DNA of 64,000 bases from UBA5364 sp050259235 (GTDB lineage Bacteria; Bacillota_I; Bacilli_A; RF39; UBA660): NCBI GenBank assembly GCA_050259235.1, contig JBLNAG010000001.1, positions 231,177 to 295,176 of the forward strand, read 5' to 3'. Below, in pieces: positions 31,798-42,552 of the stretch (position 1 is its first letter; each line of letters begins with the position of its first letter). A program made the position numbers and the translations under genes. Below the pieces are notes generated by a model. The model saw only the letters and a program-made list of their open reading frames with translations, ran no database searches and was not told the origin of the DNA.

Positions 31798-32499
31798 TCA
31801 CTCCATATATTCGTAGTTTAAAGCACTTAAAATGAAAATAGGAACTGTTTCCACACGCATAATTCTATTTCCTAGTGTGACTGGATTAAATCCAATGTTC
31901 ACTAAATAATTTTCTTCTTTATCTGATAGCCCACCCTCTGGACCGACTACTATAATTATTTTATCATATTTTTTATGTTTGGTCAAAAATAATTTGAGAT
32001 TTTGTTTCTTCTCTTTAGTACTACAGACTATTTTTAAACCATCCATTTTTTCAAGATCTGATAATGTTTGAATACTCATAACATTAGGTATAATATTACG
32101 GTGAGATTGTTCCGCAGCTTCTTTACATATGCGTTCCCATCTAGTAATTTTCTTTATTTCTTTTTCACCTTTTAATTCAATAATACTTCTTTCAGTTATA
32201 ACAGGTATTATTTTACTTACACCTAATTCAGTAGCTTTTTGTAAAATTAAATCCATTTTATTTTCTCTAAGTAGTGGAATTACTAAAATAATTTCTAATA
32301 AATTATCCTCATTATTATCCATTTTCTTAAGCATTTTAATATCATTATTATCTATTTCACATAAATATACTTCTTTTTCATAAACAACTTCTATTTTATC
32401 CTTATCAGTCATTCGCATAACTGTTTTTATATGATACCAATCGTCATTACTTATAATAAATTTATCTTTATCTAATTTATTTGAAAAATATCTTTGCAT
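31798..32499 (-). CDS. rsmE: 16S rRNA m3U1498 methyltransferase
   Basis: A SPOUT-family enzyme that methylates U1498 of 16S rRNA. The 233-residue protein starts MQRYF, as in other RsmE proteins, which supports the ATG at 32499 over an upstream GTG. Motifs: LQKATELGVSKIIPVITERS, CKEAAEQSHRN, VVGPEGGLSDKEE and TLGNRIMRVET (the knot). It ends with TGA, evidence for the standard genetic code. In many Firmicutes it follows prmA; here its upstream partner is trxA. Confidence 0.95.
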   Translation of the reverse strand: MQRYFSNKLDKDKFIISNDDWYHIKTVMRMTDKDKIEVVYEKEVYLCEIDNNDIKMLKKMDNNEDNLLEIILVIPLLRENKMDLILQKATELGVSKIIPVITERSIIELKGEKEIKKITRWERICKEAAEQSHRNIIPNVMSIQTLSDLEKMDGLKIVCSTKEKKQNLKLFLTKHKKYDKIIIVVGPEGGLSDKEENYLVNIGFNPVTLGNRIMRVETVPIFILSALNYEYME

Positions 32500-32521
32500 A
32501 ACTTTCACCAGTAAAAGTATA

Positions 32522-32556
32522 ACAAAAAAACATGTTTAAGTCTACATGTTTTTGTT
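32522..32556 (-). terminator. Terminator overlapping the end of trxA
   Basis: AAAAACATG...CATGTTTTT stem with a long T run on the minus strand. Confidence 0.75.
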
Positions 32557-32835
32557 AATCCATTCTAGTAGTAATTCTTTAGGCATAAATCCATTTTTCT
32601 TATCAATTAGTTTACCATTTTTAAATAAAATTAATGTTGGAATACTCATTACACCATATTCTTGGGCAATTTCCATATTTTGATCAACATCTATTTTTAC
32701 TACCTTAAGAGCACGTTCACTCGTCAATGAGTCAATTATTGGACTCATCATTTTACATGGCCCACACCAAGTAGCATAAAAATCAACTAATACTAAATCC
32801 TTACTAACTAAATTCAAAAATTCTTCTTTTTTCAT
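32542..32835 (-). CDS. trxA: Thioredoxin
   Basis: A 97-residue thioredoxin with the redox motif WCGPCKM, the cis-proline segment SIPTLILFKNGK and normal length. It keeps cytoplasmic cysteines reduced. The ATG overlaps the cvpA stop (ATGA), so it is translated with cvpA. Found near cvpA and rnhC as in Bacillus. Confidence 0.96.
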   Translation of the reverse strand: MKKEEFLNLVSKDLVLVDFYATWCGPCKMMSPIIDSLTSERALKVVKIDVDQNMEIAQEYGVMSIPTLILFKNGKLIDKKNGFMPKELLLEWINKNM

Positions 32836-33557
32836 TTACAATATTCCTCCTCATATTTACATATAACTTCATAAAAATTTCCAACTTGAAGTTTTTTACC
32901 TTCATATAATTTTACAACTGAATCAATATCAATTACATCATACTTCAAAAACAAATCTAAAGCAGCTAGGTTAAAATCATCAGGATTAGATGAATCTTTA
33001 TATAATTCCATCAATTTACTAAATTCATTCATTACCATAAGTGGTTTTTCTGTATATTCAGATAAGAATGGTGTCTTTTCTAAAATGTATGGTCTTAATT
33101 TAGATTCTTTTACTATATCCCAATTAAAGAATGGTAAGGTTGTCATATACAATAACATAAACACTATAATATAATATTCTAATACCCCAACTATTGCCCC
33201 CAGTATTTTAGAAGGTATTCCTAATATAATTGTCATTTTTAATACTTTTTCAAATATTCTAGTTACAGAAAGTAATAACTTAAGTGCTATCATAAGTAGT
33301 GCGAATAAAATAAAGAACGCAACTACTTCATATAACGCTATATTTAGAACTGTTACTCCTTTAAATAAACCCTCAAATCTGAAGAATGGTAAGTATTCAT
33401 ATAAAAAACTAGATACGGGATTTTTAAACATAAAAGCAAGTATTACTACTATAATAAATCCTACAAATGAAAGTAATTGAGTAGTAAAACCTCTTTTTAA
33501 TCCTATTATTGCACCAAAGGCTAGTATACCAATTATGCCTATGTCAATGATATTCAT
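32832..33557 (-). CDS. cvpA: CvpA family membrane protein
   Basis: A 241-residue protein with four N-terminal membrane helices (NIIDIGIIGILAFGAIIGLKRGF at the start is the CvpA signature) and a soluble C-terminal part of about 100 residues. CvpA proteins were linked to colicin V production and envelope stress, but the molecular function is unsettled. The ATG at 33557 follows AGGAGTGAT. Divergent from rnhC, the same pairing as yshB/rnhC in B. subtilis but without zapA between them. Confidence 0.85.
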   Translation of the reverse strand: MNIIDIGIIGILAFGAIIGLKRGFTTQLLSFVGFIIVVILAFMFKNPVSSFLYEYLPFFRFEGLFKGVTVLNIALYEVVAFFILFALLMIALKLLLSVTRIFEKVLKMTIILGIPSKILGAIVGVLEYYIIVFMLLYMTTLPFFNWDIVKESKLRPYILEKTPFLSEYTEKPLMVMNEFSKLMELYKDSSNPDDFNLAALDLFLKYDVIDIDSVVKLYEGKKLQVGNFYEVICKYEEEYCK

Positions 33558-33622
33558 CTTTATCACTCCTATTAAATTATATTATAAATTTGAAGAAAAT
33601 AAAAGTATTTTGTCTTTTTTTA

Positions 33623-33631
33623 TGATAAAAT
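33623..33631 (+). promoter_or_regulatory. Extended -10 promoter element of rnhC
   Basis: TGATAAAAT, 21 bases before the GTG start. Confidence 0.55.
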
Positions 33632-33652
33632 GATATTGTAGAGGTGATAATA

Positions 33653-34600
33653 GTGACCATAACATTAAAAATTAGTGAAAATACAAAACAAAAAATGATT
33701 GAATATTTTGAAGATAAAAAAAGAGATAAAACACCAGCTTATGCTGTATTTCAAGCTAATGATGCTGATACTGTAATTACTTTATATGAATCAGGAAAAG
33801 CTGTTTTTCAAGGAATAAGCGCTGATATAGATGCTCAAATGTGGAAAGAGATGGAACAACATCTTAATCCTTTAAAAAAAGTTGAAATGACAAACAGTGA
33901 CGATAAAGAGAAAAAGGAAAAGAAAGAAATAATTATTGATCCTAAAATATATTATTCTAGTTCTATTGGTTCAGATGAAGTTGGTACTGGTGATTACTTT
34001 GGACCAATTGTTGTAACTAGTGCTTATGTAGCAAAAGAAAACATTAAATGGTTAGAAGAACTTGGAGTAAAAGATTCTAAGAAATTAGATGATGAAAAAA
34101 TATTAAAAATTGTTCCTGAAATAATTAAGAAAATTCCATACAGTAGTATTATTCTCTCTAATAAAGAGTATAATCAAAAATATGGAATTGATACTAATAT
34201 GAATAAAATAAAAGCTATTTTGCATAACAAAGTATTAATAGATTTAAAAAGTAAAGGTTATAATTATGATTATATATGTGTTGATGAATTTGCTAAACCT
34301 TATGTTTATTATAATTATTTAAAAGAAACTAATTATTTAAAGGGAATTACCTTTATGACTAAGGGTGAAGATAAATGCCTTTCAATAGCTTGTGCTTCTT
34401 TGATTAGTCGCTTCATTTTCGTTCAAGAATTTGATAAATTAGGTGAAAGTGTTGATGCATTCTTACCTAAGGGAGCTTCTGATAAAGTTGATGAAGTGGG
34501 ACTTAAAATTGTTAAGAAATATGGCTTTGATAAATTAAAAGACATTGCCAAAATTAACTTTAAAAATACTGAAAAGATAAAAGAAAAGATGAATCATTGA
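33653..34600 (+). CDS. rnhC: Ribonuclease HIII
   Basis: Removes RNA from RNA-DNA hybrids. The 315-residue protein has an N-terminal TBP-like substrate-binding domain (residues 1-90), then the RNase HII/HIII catalytic domain with IGSDEVGTGDYFGP (first Asp and Glu), GVKDSKKL, and CVDEFAKPY/KGEDKCLSIACASLISR. The GTG at 33653 is preferred because GAGGTGAT precedes it. The gene ends with TGA just before a terminator, so TGA is a stop. Confidence 0.95.
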   Translation: MTITLKISENTKQKMIEYFEDKKRDKTPAYAVFQANDADTVITLYESGKAVFQGISADIDAQMWKEMEQHLNPLKKVEMTNSDDKEKKEKKEIIIDPKIYYSSSIGSDEVGTGDYFGPIVVTSAYVAKENIKWLEELGVKDSKKLDDEKILKIVPEIIKKIPYSSIILSNKEYNQKYGIDTNMNKIKAILHNKVLIDLKSKGYNYDYICVDEFAKPYVYYNYLKETNYLKGITFMTKGEDKCLSIACASLISRFIFVQEFDKLGESVDAFLPKGASDKVDEVGLKIVKKYGFDKLKDIAKINFKNTEKIKEKMNH

Positions 34601-34614
34601 TTCATCTTTTTTAT
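34585..34614. terminator. Bidirectional terminator between rnhC and rpoC
   Basis: AAAAGATGAATCA-TTG-ATTCATCTTTTTT: symmetric stem with A and T runs on both sides, overlapping the rnhC stop. Confidence 0.88.
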
Positions 34615-37600
34615 TAATCCATTAATTCTTGTTCTAGGGCTTCTAATGGTTCTTCTTTCATCATGTCATTTGTTAAATCATATTCACCATCACGGTACTT
34701 TTTAGCACCAGTTCCAGCAGGAATAAGTTTACCAATAATAACATTTTCTTTTAGACCATTTAAATGATCAACTCTACCATGAATAGCAGCATCTGTTAAA
34801 ATTCTAGTTGTTTCTTGGAATGAAGCTGCTGATAAGAATGAATCAGTTTCTAATGAAGCTTTAGTAATACCTAACAATACTGGTCTACCAGTTGAAGGTC
34901 TCTTACCTTCAAGAATAAGTTCTTTATTTACATTTGTAAATTCATTAAGGTTAATCATTGTTCCTGGTAAGAAATATGCATCTCCTGAATTAATAATCTT
35001 AATCTTAGAAATCATTCTTCTTGCCATTACTTCAACGTGTTTATCACTAATATTAACACCTTGACTGCAGTAAACTTTTTGAATTTCTTTTAATATGTAT
35101 TGTTGAACAGTAATTGGATCAGTAACCACTAATAGTTCTTTAGGACTAATAGCACCACGTGTTAATTTTTCCCCAGCTTTTACTGGTTGATTCAATTCTA
35201 CTGTTAACTTAGAACCATAGTTTGAAGTATGTTCTCTTGTTTCAACATCATTAGTAACAGAAATGATAAATTTACCACTTTCTTCTTCAATCTTAGTAAC
35301 AACACCATTGATTTCAGCAATAGTTGCTTTACCTTTAGGATTACGTGCTTCAAATAATTCTTGAACACGAGGTAACCCTTGTGTAATATCGTCTCCAGCA
35401 ACACCACCGGTATTGAATGTACGCATTGTTAATTGTGTACCAGGTTCACCGATTGATTGAGCAGCCATAATACCTACAGCTTCTCCTATTTCTACCATTG
35501 AACCAGTAGCTAAATTACGTCCATAACATTTACGACATACACCATGATCAGTCTTACAAGTAAGTACTGATCTAATAGGTACTTTAGTAACTCCAGCACC
35601 TAATATTCTATCAGCAAGTTGTTCAGTTATATAAGTATCTTTTTCAACAAGTACTTCTTTTGTTTCTGGATGAAGAATTGGTTTGTTAGTATATCTACCA
35701 ACAATACGATCATGTAATGATTCAATATTAGTTCCATCTTCGGCAACAAATGCTTCAACAGTAACAAATTGTTCGCTACCACAATCTTCTTCTTTAACAA
35801 TTACATCTTGAACAACGTCAACTAATCTTCTAGTTAAGTAACCAGCATCCGCAGTCTTTAAGGCTGTATCAACGGCACCTTTTCTAGCTCCGTGAGTTGA
35901 TAGGAAGAATTCTGAAATGGTAACACCTTCACTAAATGAAGATACAACCGGAATTTCTACATATCCACCACTAGGTTTAGAGAATAATCCACGCATACCT
36001 ACTAATTGGGTATGAGAATTAATATCCCCACGAGCCTTACTCATCATCATAACAGAAATTGGATTATTAATATCAGCTTTAACCATACCTTCAAGTTCTT
36101 TTTTGATCTTTCTAGTAGCTTCTAGCCAAATAGATACAACTTTGTTATAACGTTCATCTTCAGTAATTAGTCCTCGTTTAAATTGCTTATTAACTTGGTC
36201 AACTAATTCTTGACTTTCTTTTAATACTTCAGGTTTAATAACACTTTCTTTCAAATCACTAATTGCAATTGAAATACCTGAAAGTGTTGAATATTTAAAT
36301 CCTAAATCCTTTAAGTTATCAAGCATTACTGATGTTTCAGTAGTATGATATCTCTTATAGATTTGAGCAATTAAACGTCCTAATACCCCTTTATTGAAAG
36401 GTTCAGAAACTGGCATTGACTTAATTATTTCCGGAATATTTTCTCCCCTATTTATAAAGTATTTACTTGGTGTAATTTTTTCGATATTTTCACCACTATC
36501 ATCATTGATATATTGGAAAGTATCTGGGAATATTTCATTAAAAATTAATTTACCAGGAGTAGTTACAAGGTATTTATCCATGTAATTATCTGGGAATATT
36601 TTATGTCTAAATGCACTAACTGGGACAACTATTCTTGTATGAAGAGTTATTTCTCTTCTTTCATAAGCCATAATTGCTTCGTTAGAGTTTTTAAATACTC
36701 TTCCTTCGCCTTCTAGACCAGCTTTTTCCATTGTTAGGTAATAATTACCTAAAACCATATCTTGTGATGGTGTAACAATAGGTTTACCATCTTTTGGACT
36801 AAGGATGTTATTAGCACCTAGCATTAATATTCTAGCTTCAGCTTGAGCTTCTTCTCCTATTGGTACGTGTACTGCCATTTGGTCTCCATCGAAGTCGGCA
36901 TTAAACGCTGTACAAACAAGTGGATGAAGTCTAATACTTCTACCTTCAATTAATTTAGGTTCAAATGCTTGAATACCTAAACGGTGAAGTGTTGGTGCAC
37001 GGTTTAATAATACAGGATGTTCTTTAATCTTTTCCTCAACAATATCCCATACACGTTCATCTTGGTTTTCAATCATCTTTTTAGCTGCTTTAATATTTGA
37101 AGCAATTTCTTTAGTTACTAGGCCATTGATAACATGTGGTTTAAATAACTCTAAAGCCATTTCTTTAGGTATACCACATTCATACATCTTAAGAGTTGGT
37201 CCTACAACGATAACTGAACGACCAGAATAGTCAACACGTTTACCTAGTAAGTTTTGACGGAAACGTCCTTGTTTACCTTTAAGCATACTACTTAATGATT
37301 TTAAAGGTCTATTTCCAGCACCAGTAATATTTCTACCTCTTCTACCATTATCAAATAAAGCATCGACTGCTTCTTGAAGCATACGTTTTTCATTTTGAAT
37401 AATGATTGAAGGAGCACCTAAATCGATTAATTTCTTTAAACGATTATTACGGTTAATTACTCTTCTATATAAGTCATTTAAGTCAGATGTAGCAAATCTA
37501 CCACCATCTAGTTGAATCATTGGTCTAAGTTCTGGTGGGATAACTGGTAGTGCTTCAACAATCATCCATTCTGGACGATTTCCCGATTCAAGGAAAGCAC

Positions 37601-38246
37601 TTAATACATCTAATCTCTTAATTAATCTAATTCTCTTTTGACTTGAAGAATCTTTAATGTTTTCGATTTCTTCTTTGATAACATCTACTTCACTTTGCAT
37701 ATCTACTTGCATTAATAATTCTTTAATAGCTTCAGCACCCATACCTACTCTAAAACTATTTCCATATTTTTCATAGTAAGCACGGTATTCTTTATCACTA
37801 ATTGTTTGTTTCTTTTCTAAAGGAGCAGCTCCTGGATCTAATACTACATATGAAACGAAGTATAATACTTCTTCCAAATCTCTTGGAGACATATCAAGTA
37901 CTAATCCCATACGAGATGGAATTCCTTTAAAGAACCAAATGTGAGAAACAGGGGTTGCAAGTTCAATATGTCCCATTCTTTCACGACGGACTTTTGATCT
38001 CGTTACTTCAACCCCACATCGATCACAGACAATATTCTTGTATCTTAATCTCTTATATTTTCCACAAGAACATTCAAAATCTTTAGTAGGTCCAAATATC
38101 TTTTCACAGAATAAACCATCTCTTTCTGGTTTTAAAGTACGATAGTTAATTGTTTCTGCTTTCTTTACTTCACCATATGACCAAGAACGGATCTTTTCAG
38201 GAGAAGCAATGGCAATTTTTAACCCTTCAAAGTTATTAACATCCAT
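34614..38246 (-). CDS. rpoC: RNA polymerase subunit beta'
   Basis: Catalytic subunit of RNA polymerase, 1210 residues, normal for Firmicutes. The N-terminal zinc finger is C-x-C then C-x2-C (CSCGKYKR, CDRCGV). The active-site Mg-binding loop is NADFDGDQMAVHVP. The bridge helix/trigger loop region includes GARKGAVDTALKTADAGYLTRR, followed by the second zinc site (CKTDHGVCRKCYG). No large insertions are seen. Its ATG shares a base with the rpoB stop (TAATG), so it is translationally coupled. Confidence 0.99.
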   Translation of the reverse strand: MDVNNFEGLKIAIASPEKIRSWSYGEVKKAETINYRTLKPERDGLFCEKIFGPTKDFECSCGKYKRLRYKNIVCDRCGVEVTRSKVRRERMGHIELATPVSHIWFFKGIPSRMGLVLDMSPRDLEEVLYFVSYVVLDPGAAPLEKKQTISDKEYRAYYEKYGNSFRVGMGAEAIKELLMQVDMQSEVDVIKEEIENIKDSSSQKRIRLIKRLDVLSAFLESGNRPEWMIVEALPVIPPELRPMIQLDGGRFATSDLNDLYRRVINRNNRLKKLIDLGAPSIIIQNEKRMLQEAVDALFDNGRRGRNITGAGNRPLKSLSSMLKGKQGRFRQNLLGKRVDYSGRSVIVVGPTLKMYECGIPKEMALELFKPHVINGLVTKEIASNIKAAKKMIENQDERVWDIVEEKIKEHPVLLNRAPTLHRLGIQAFEPKLIEGRSIRLHPLVCTAFNADFDGDQMAVHVPIGEEAQAEARILMLGANNILSPKDGKPIVTPSQDMVLGNYYLTMEKAGLEGEGRVFKNSNEAIMAYERREITLHTRIVVPVSAFRHKIFPDNYMDKYLVTTPGKLIFNEIFPDTFQYINDDSGENIEKITPSKYFINRGENIPEIIKSMPVSEPFNKGVLGRLIAQIYKRYHTTETSVMLDNLKDLGFKYSTLSGISIAISDLKESVIKPEVLKESQELVDQVNKQFKRGLITEDERYNKVVSIWLEATRKIKKELEGMVKADINNPISVMMMSKARGDINSHTQLVGMRGLFSKPSGGYVEIPVVSSFSEGVTISEFFLSTHGARKGAVDTALKTADAGYLTRRLVDVVQDVIVKEEDCGSEQFVTVEAFVAEDGTNIESLHDRIVGRYTNKPILHPETKEVLVEKDTYITEQLADRILGAGVTKVPIRSVLTCKTDHGVCRKCYGRNLATGSMVEIGEAVGIMAAQSIGEPGTQLTMRTFNTGGVAGDDITQGLPRVQELFEARNPKGKATIAEINGVVTKIEEESGKFIISVTNDVETREHTSNYGSKLTVELNQPVKAGEKLTRGAISPKELLVVTDPITVQQYILKEIQKVYCSQGVNISDKHVEVMARRMISKIKIINSGDAYFLPGTMINLNEFTNVNKELILEGKRPSTGRPVLLGITKASLETDSFLSAASFQETTRILTDAAIHGRVDHLNGLKENVIIGKLIPAGTGAKKYRDGEYDLTNDMMKEEPLEALEQELMD

Positions 38247-41200
38247 TATTCTTCATCTCCTTCCAACATATCCGGTTCTATATCTTCATCATCAAATTCT
38301 TCATTGAAGTCATCTTCTTCATCTTCTTCAGGTTCATCTAAAGTTTCTATTTCAGGTTCTATTAATCCACCTTCAATACTCTTTTCGAATTCTGCAGTTG
38401 TTAAGAAGCCATCTTTATCTTGTTCTTCCAAGTCTTTTAATTCTACATAATTACCTTCTTCATTTAATACAGTAATATCTAATCCTAATGCTTGGAATTC
38501 TTTAATTAATACTCTAAATGATTCAGGAATACCTGATTTTGGAATAGGATTTCCTTTAACTAATGCTTCATATACCTTGACACGACCAACAACGTCATCT
38601 GACTTAATTGTAATCATTTCTTGTAATACATGAGCAGCACCATAAGCATATAATGCCCAAACTTCCATTTCCCCAAATCTTTGTCCACCAAATTGTGCTT
38701 TACCACCTAAAGGTTGTTGCGTAACTAATGAGTATGGACCAGTTGAACGAGCATGTAATTTATCATCAACCATGTGGTGTAATTTAATCATATACATTAC
38801 CCCAACACCTATACGGTGATCAAATTTTTCACCAGTACGTCCATCATATAATTCTGCTTTTCCATCTTCATCTAAATTTGCTTCTTTTAATGCATCGACA
38901 ATTTCATTTCTAGTAGCACCTGAGAATACAGGTGTAGCAATATGAATATTTAATGATTTAGCTGCCATACCAAGATGCATTTCTAATATTTGTCCAATAT
39001 TCATACGAGAAGGTACCCCTAGTGGGTTAAGTAATATATCTACTGGTTCCCCATTTGGTAGATATGGCATATCTTCGCTAGGTAGGATTAATGAAATAAC
39101 CCCTTTATTACCATGACGACCAGCCATCTTATCCCCTACAGAAATCTTTCTCTTTTGAGCGATATAAACACGAACAATCTTCGATACTCCAGCAGGTAAT
39201 TCTGCACTGTCTTCTTTACTAAATACTTTAATATCGTGGACAATACCTTCACCACCATGTGGAACTCTAAGTGAAGTATCTCTAACTTCTCTAGTCTTTT
39301 CACCAAAGATTGCATGTAATAATTTTTCTTCAGAAGTAAGCTCAGCCATTCCTTTTGGAGTAACTTTACCTACTAATATATCATCATCTTTTACTTCAGT
39401 ACCAATTCTAACAATACCTGATTCATCTAAGTTTTTACGAGCTTCTTCACTAACATTAGGAATATCTCTAGTAAATTCTTCAGGTCCTAGCTTAGTATCA
39501 CGACATTCAATTTGATAGTCTTCAATATGAATTGAAGTATAAACGTCATCTCTTACTAATCTTTCATTTAGAATAATAGCATCTTCATAGTTATAACCAT
39601 TGTGATTCATGAATGCTACCACAACGTTTTTACCTAATGCCATTTCCCCTTGATCAGTACTTGGTCCATCAGCAATTATCATATTACGAGTAACTTTTTC
39701 ACCATTCTTAACAATTGGTACTTGGTGATAACAAGTTCCTGCATTACTTCTTTCAAAACCATTTAAGTAGTATGTATCTTTACCACCTAAAGTTTTAACA
39801 ATAATCTTTTTAGCATCAACATATTCAACAATACCATCAGCTTTAGCCATAATAACAGCTCCTGAATCACGAGCAGATATTGCTTCAATACCTGTTCCTA
39901 CTAATGGTGCTTCAGCTCTTAATAATGGAATTGCTTGACGTTGCATGTTAGCACCCATCAATGCTCTTTTCCCATCATCGTGTTCCAAGAATGGAATAGC
40001 TGCAGTTGTAACTGAAACTACTTGTTGAGGTGAAACATCAATATAATCTACTTTTTCTTTATCAACGATTATATTGTCACCTTGGTATCTAACAGGTACT
40101 CTATCAACAATTATTTCATTTTTATCATTAATACCAACAGAAGCTTGTGAAATGTAATGATCTAATTCTTCATCAGCTGTCATATAAATAATTTCATCAG
40201 TTAATTTGCAATTGTCAACCTTACGATATGGAGTTGTAATAAATCCATAATCATTAACTTTAGCAAAGCTAGCTAAAGCAGTGATAAGACCGATATTTGG
40301 TCCTTCAGGTGATTCAATTGGACAAAGTCTACCATAGTGTGATGCATTAACGTCACGTACGTCCATACCAGCTCTATCTCTAGATAAACCTCCAGGCCCT
40401 AGAGAAGATAATCTTCTCTTATTAGCAAGTTCTGCTACTGGGTTAGTTTGATCCATGAATTGAGATAATTGGCTACTGCCAAAGAATTCTTTGATAGCAG
40501 CAGTTAAAGGACGAATGTTAATTAATGATTTAGGTGTAACTTCATCTAATTCTTGAGTTGACATTCTATCTCTAATTACTCTTTCAATACGACTAATACC
40601 AATTCTAAATTGATTTTGTAATAATTCTCCTACTTGTCTAACACGACGATTTGATAAATGATCTATTTCATCATAATTACCAATACCTTCTAATAGGTTT
40701 AGATAGTATGATACTGATGCATAGATATCTGATATAGTTAATCTCTTAACATCAACAGTTTGATCATTACCAATAACGCTGATAACAAGATCAGGATTTA
40801 TTTTAGAATATATTTTAATAATTTGTACTTTATTATAAGTATCTAATTCTTCATTAACAGGTACTTCAATAGTACCATAACCGTCTGCTAATAAAGTTTT
40901 TAATTCATTTAATACTTTATGATCTATTAAAGTTCCTTTTTCAAATACTATTTTTTTACCAACTTTAATATCTTCAGCTAAAATAGCATTATATAAACGA
41001 TCAGTAACATTTAATTTCTTATTAAATTTGTATCGTCCTACTTTTGCTAAATCATAGCGGAAAGCATCAAAGAATCTAGAAATTAATTGATTCTTAGCAC
41101 TATCTAAAGTTGAAGGTTCCCCTGGTCTTAATTTAGCATGAATATCAATTAATGATTCATCAGTATTTTTATTAGTATCTTTTTCAATTGTTTTAAGGAT

Positions 41201-41851
41201 ATAGTTATCCTCACCAAATAATCCAATGATATCTTCATCATTAGATAATCCTAAAGCTCTAAGTAAAGTAGTAATAGGCACTTTTCTCGTACGATCAATA
41301 CGTACATAAATTACATCTCTTGCATCGATTTCATATTCTAACCATGTTCCTCTAGTTGGAATAATTTGTGATGAAACAGTAATTCTACCATTTTTCTTAT
41401 CGATTTCTTTAGTAAAATAAACACTTGGTGATCTAACCAATTGCGAAACAATAACTCTTTCTGCTCCATTGATAACGAAAGTTCCACTTTCAGTCATAAT
41501 AGGCAAATCCCCTAAATATATTTCTTGTTCTTTTACTTCACCAGTTTCTTGGTTAAAAAGTCTAGCTTCTACCTTTACTGGTGCTGCGTATGTTGCATAT
41601 CTTTCTTTACATCCTTTTATTGAATATCTTGGTTCATCAAAAGAGTAATTACCAAATTCTAGCGAAAGATTTCCAGTAAAACTCTCTACTGGAAAAATAT
41701 CATCAAATACTTCTTTAATTCCTTCGGTAATAAACCAATCATAAGATTTCTTTTGGATTTCTAAAAGATTTTCTAGTTCAATTGCATTTTCTGTTTTCGC
41801 ATAACTGCGTCTTTCTCGGTGATCTACATATTTAATCATTTTGTATGCCAA
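38246..41851 (-). CDS. rpoB: RNA polymerase subunit beta
   Basis: The 1201-residue beta subunit. Recognisable blocks are RGTWLEYEIDARD, the rifampicin-pocket region (SQLSQFMDQTNPVAELANKRR and LGPGGLSRDRAGMDVRDV), ESPEGPNIGLI, and MAGRHGNKGVIS; the C-terminus is a long acidic tail (EPEEDEEDDFNEEFDDED) as in Bacillus relatives. The pocket shows the sensitive-type residues (Gln, Asp, His replaced by Asn in ANKRR). I choose the TTG at 41851, six bases after GGGGTG; the longer frame would begin with the GTG inside that site. The previous gene is the YbxB-like methyltransferase. Confidence 0.98.
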   Translation of the reverse strand: MAYKMIKYVDHRERRSYAKTENAIELENLLEIQKKSYDWFITEGIKEVFDDIFPVESFTGNLSLEFGNYSFDEPRYSIKGCKERYATYAAPVKVEARLFNQETGEVKEQEIYLGDLPIMTESGTFVINGAERVIVSQLVRSPSVYFTKEIDKKNGRITVSSQIIPTRGTWLEYEIDARDVIYVRIDRTRKVPITTLLRALGLSNDEDIIGLFGEDNYILKTIEKDTNKNTDESLIDIHAKLRPGEPSTLDSAKNQLISRFFDAFRYDLAKVGRYKFNKKLNVTDRLYNAILAEDIKVGKKIVFEKGTLIDHKVLNELKTLLADGYGTIEVPVNEELDTYNKVQIIKIYSKINPDLVISVIGNDQTVDVKRLTISDIYASVSYYLNLLEGIGNYDEIDHLSNRRVRQVGELLQNQFRIGISRIERVIRDRMSTQELDEVTPKSLINIRPLTAAIKEFFGSSQLSQFMDQTNPVAELANKRRLSSLGPGGLSRDRAGMDVRDVNASHYGRLCPIESPEGPNIGLITALASFAKVNDYGFITTPYRKVDNCKLTDEIIYMTADEELDHYISQASVGINDKNEIIVDRVPVRYQGDNIIVDKEKVDYIDVSPQQVVSVTTAAIPFLEHDDGKRALMGANMQRQAIPLLRAEAPLVGTGIEAISARDSGAVIMAKADGIVEYVDAKKIIVKTLGGKDTYYLNGFERSNAGTCYHQVPIVKNGEKVTRNMIIADGPSTDQGEMALGKNVVVAFMNHNGYNYEDAIILNERLVRDDVYTSIHIEDYQIECRDTKLGPEEFTRDIPNVSEEARKNLDESGIVRIGTEVKDDDILVGKVTPKGMAELTSEEKLLHAIFGEKTREVRDTSLRVPHGGEGIVHDIKVFSKEDSAELPAGVSKIVRVYIAQKRKISVGDKMAGRHGNKGVISLILPSEDMPYLPNGEPVDILLNPLGVPSRMNIGQILEMHLGMAAKSLNIHIATPVFSGATRNEIVDALKEANLDEDGKAELYDGRTGEKFDHRIGVGVMYMIKLHHMVDDKLHARSTGPYSLVTQQPLGGKAQFGGQRFGEMEVWALYAYGAAHVLQEMITIKSDDVVGRVKVYEALVKGNPIPKSGIPESFRVLIKEFQALGLDITVLNEEGNYVELKDLEEQDKDGFLTTAEFEKSIEGGLIEPEIETLDEPEEDEEDDFNEEFDDEDIEPDMLEGDEE

Positions 41852-41948
41852 TTTTTCCACCCCTATAAATTAAATTTTTAACCCCTTTTAACAACAATTA
41901 AAGTATATGCCGCCAATTTACAATTTTAGCAAATAAATATACAATTTG

Positions 41949-42530
41949 TCAATTACTTACGGCACGAATTATATAAAATCCCTTATTTTTTTCAACAATG
42001 TCAACATTATACATTTCACTTAGATCTTTTACTAATGATTTAGCTCCTTGGTCCTTATTTATAACCAACCATAATTCACCATTATTAACAAGATGATTTT
42101 TAGCGTTCATTAGTATTTCATAGAGTATTTTTTTACCAACTCTAATTGGTGGATTAGTGATAATAAAATTATATTTTTCAGTAATATTACTATAAATATC
42201 ACTTTGAAAAATATTAACTTCAACATTATTTTTCAAGGCATTTTTCTTAGCAAGGTCAAGACTTCTTTTATTGATATCAATCATATCAACAATACAATCA
42301 TTATTTTTTTTGATATAAATTCCAATAGGTCCATACCCACATCCAAAATCTAACACTCTACCATTTAATACTGGAATAGTTTCTAATAAAGTTCTGGTCC
42401 CAAAATCTAGACCCTTTTTAGAAAATACTCCATTATCAGTAGCGAAGATAAATTCTTGATTATTTATATATACTTTTACATCCGTAATATTACTTTTAAT
42501 ATTAGGATTGTTGGTAAAATAATGATCCAT
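41949..42530 (-). CDS. Class I SAM methyltransferase, RsmC/YbxB-like
   Basis: A 193-residue methyltransferase with VLDFGCGYGPIGIYI (SAM-binding motif I), VDMIDINKRSLDLAKKN (motif II) and IITNPPIRVGK (NPPF-type catalytic motif of RsmC-like enzymes, with Ile for Phe). It is the YbxB-type protein found between rplL and rpoB in Bacillus. The likely target is a 16S rRNA guanine or another RNA base, but this is not established. SD AAGGACGAGA precedes the ATG. Confidence 0.88.
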   Translation of the reverse strand: MDHYFTNNPNIKSNITDVKVYINNQEFIFATDNGVFSKKGLDFGTRTLLETIPVLNGRVLDFGCGYGPIGIYIKKNNDCIVDMIDINKRSLDLAKKNALKNNVEVNIFQSDIYSNITEKYNFIITNPPIRVGKKILYEILMNAKNHLVNNGELWLVINKDQGAKSLVKDLSEMYNVDIVEKNKGFYIIRAVSN

Positions 42531-42552
42531 ACTATCTCGTCCTTTTATAAAC

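Noticed and set aside
34586..34640. Possible reading of TGA as tryptophan (Mycoplasma-type code)
   Set aside because: rnhC, rsmE and cvpA end with TGA at the expected family length, and the rnhC stop coincides with a terminator; reading through would run into it.
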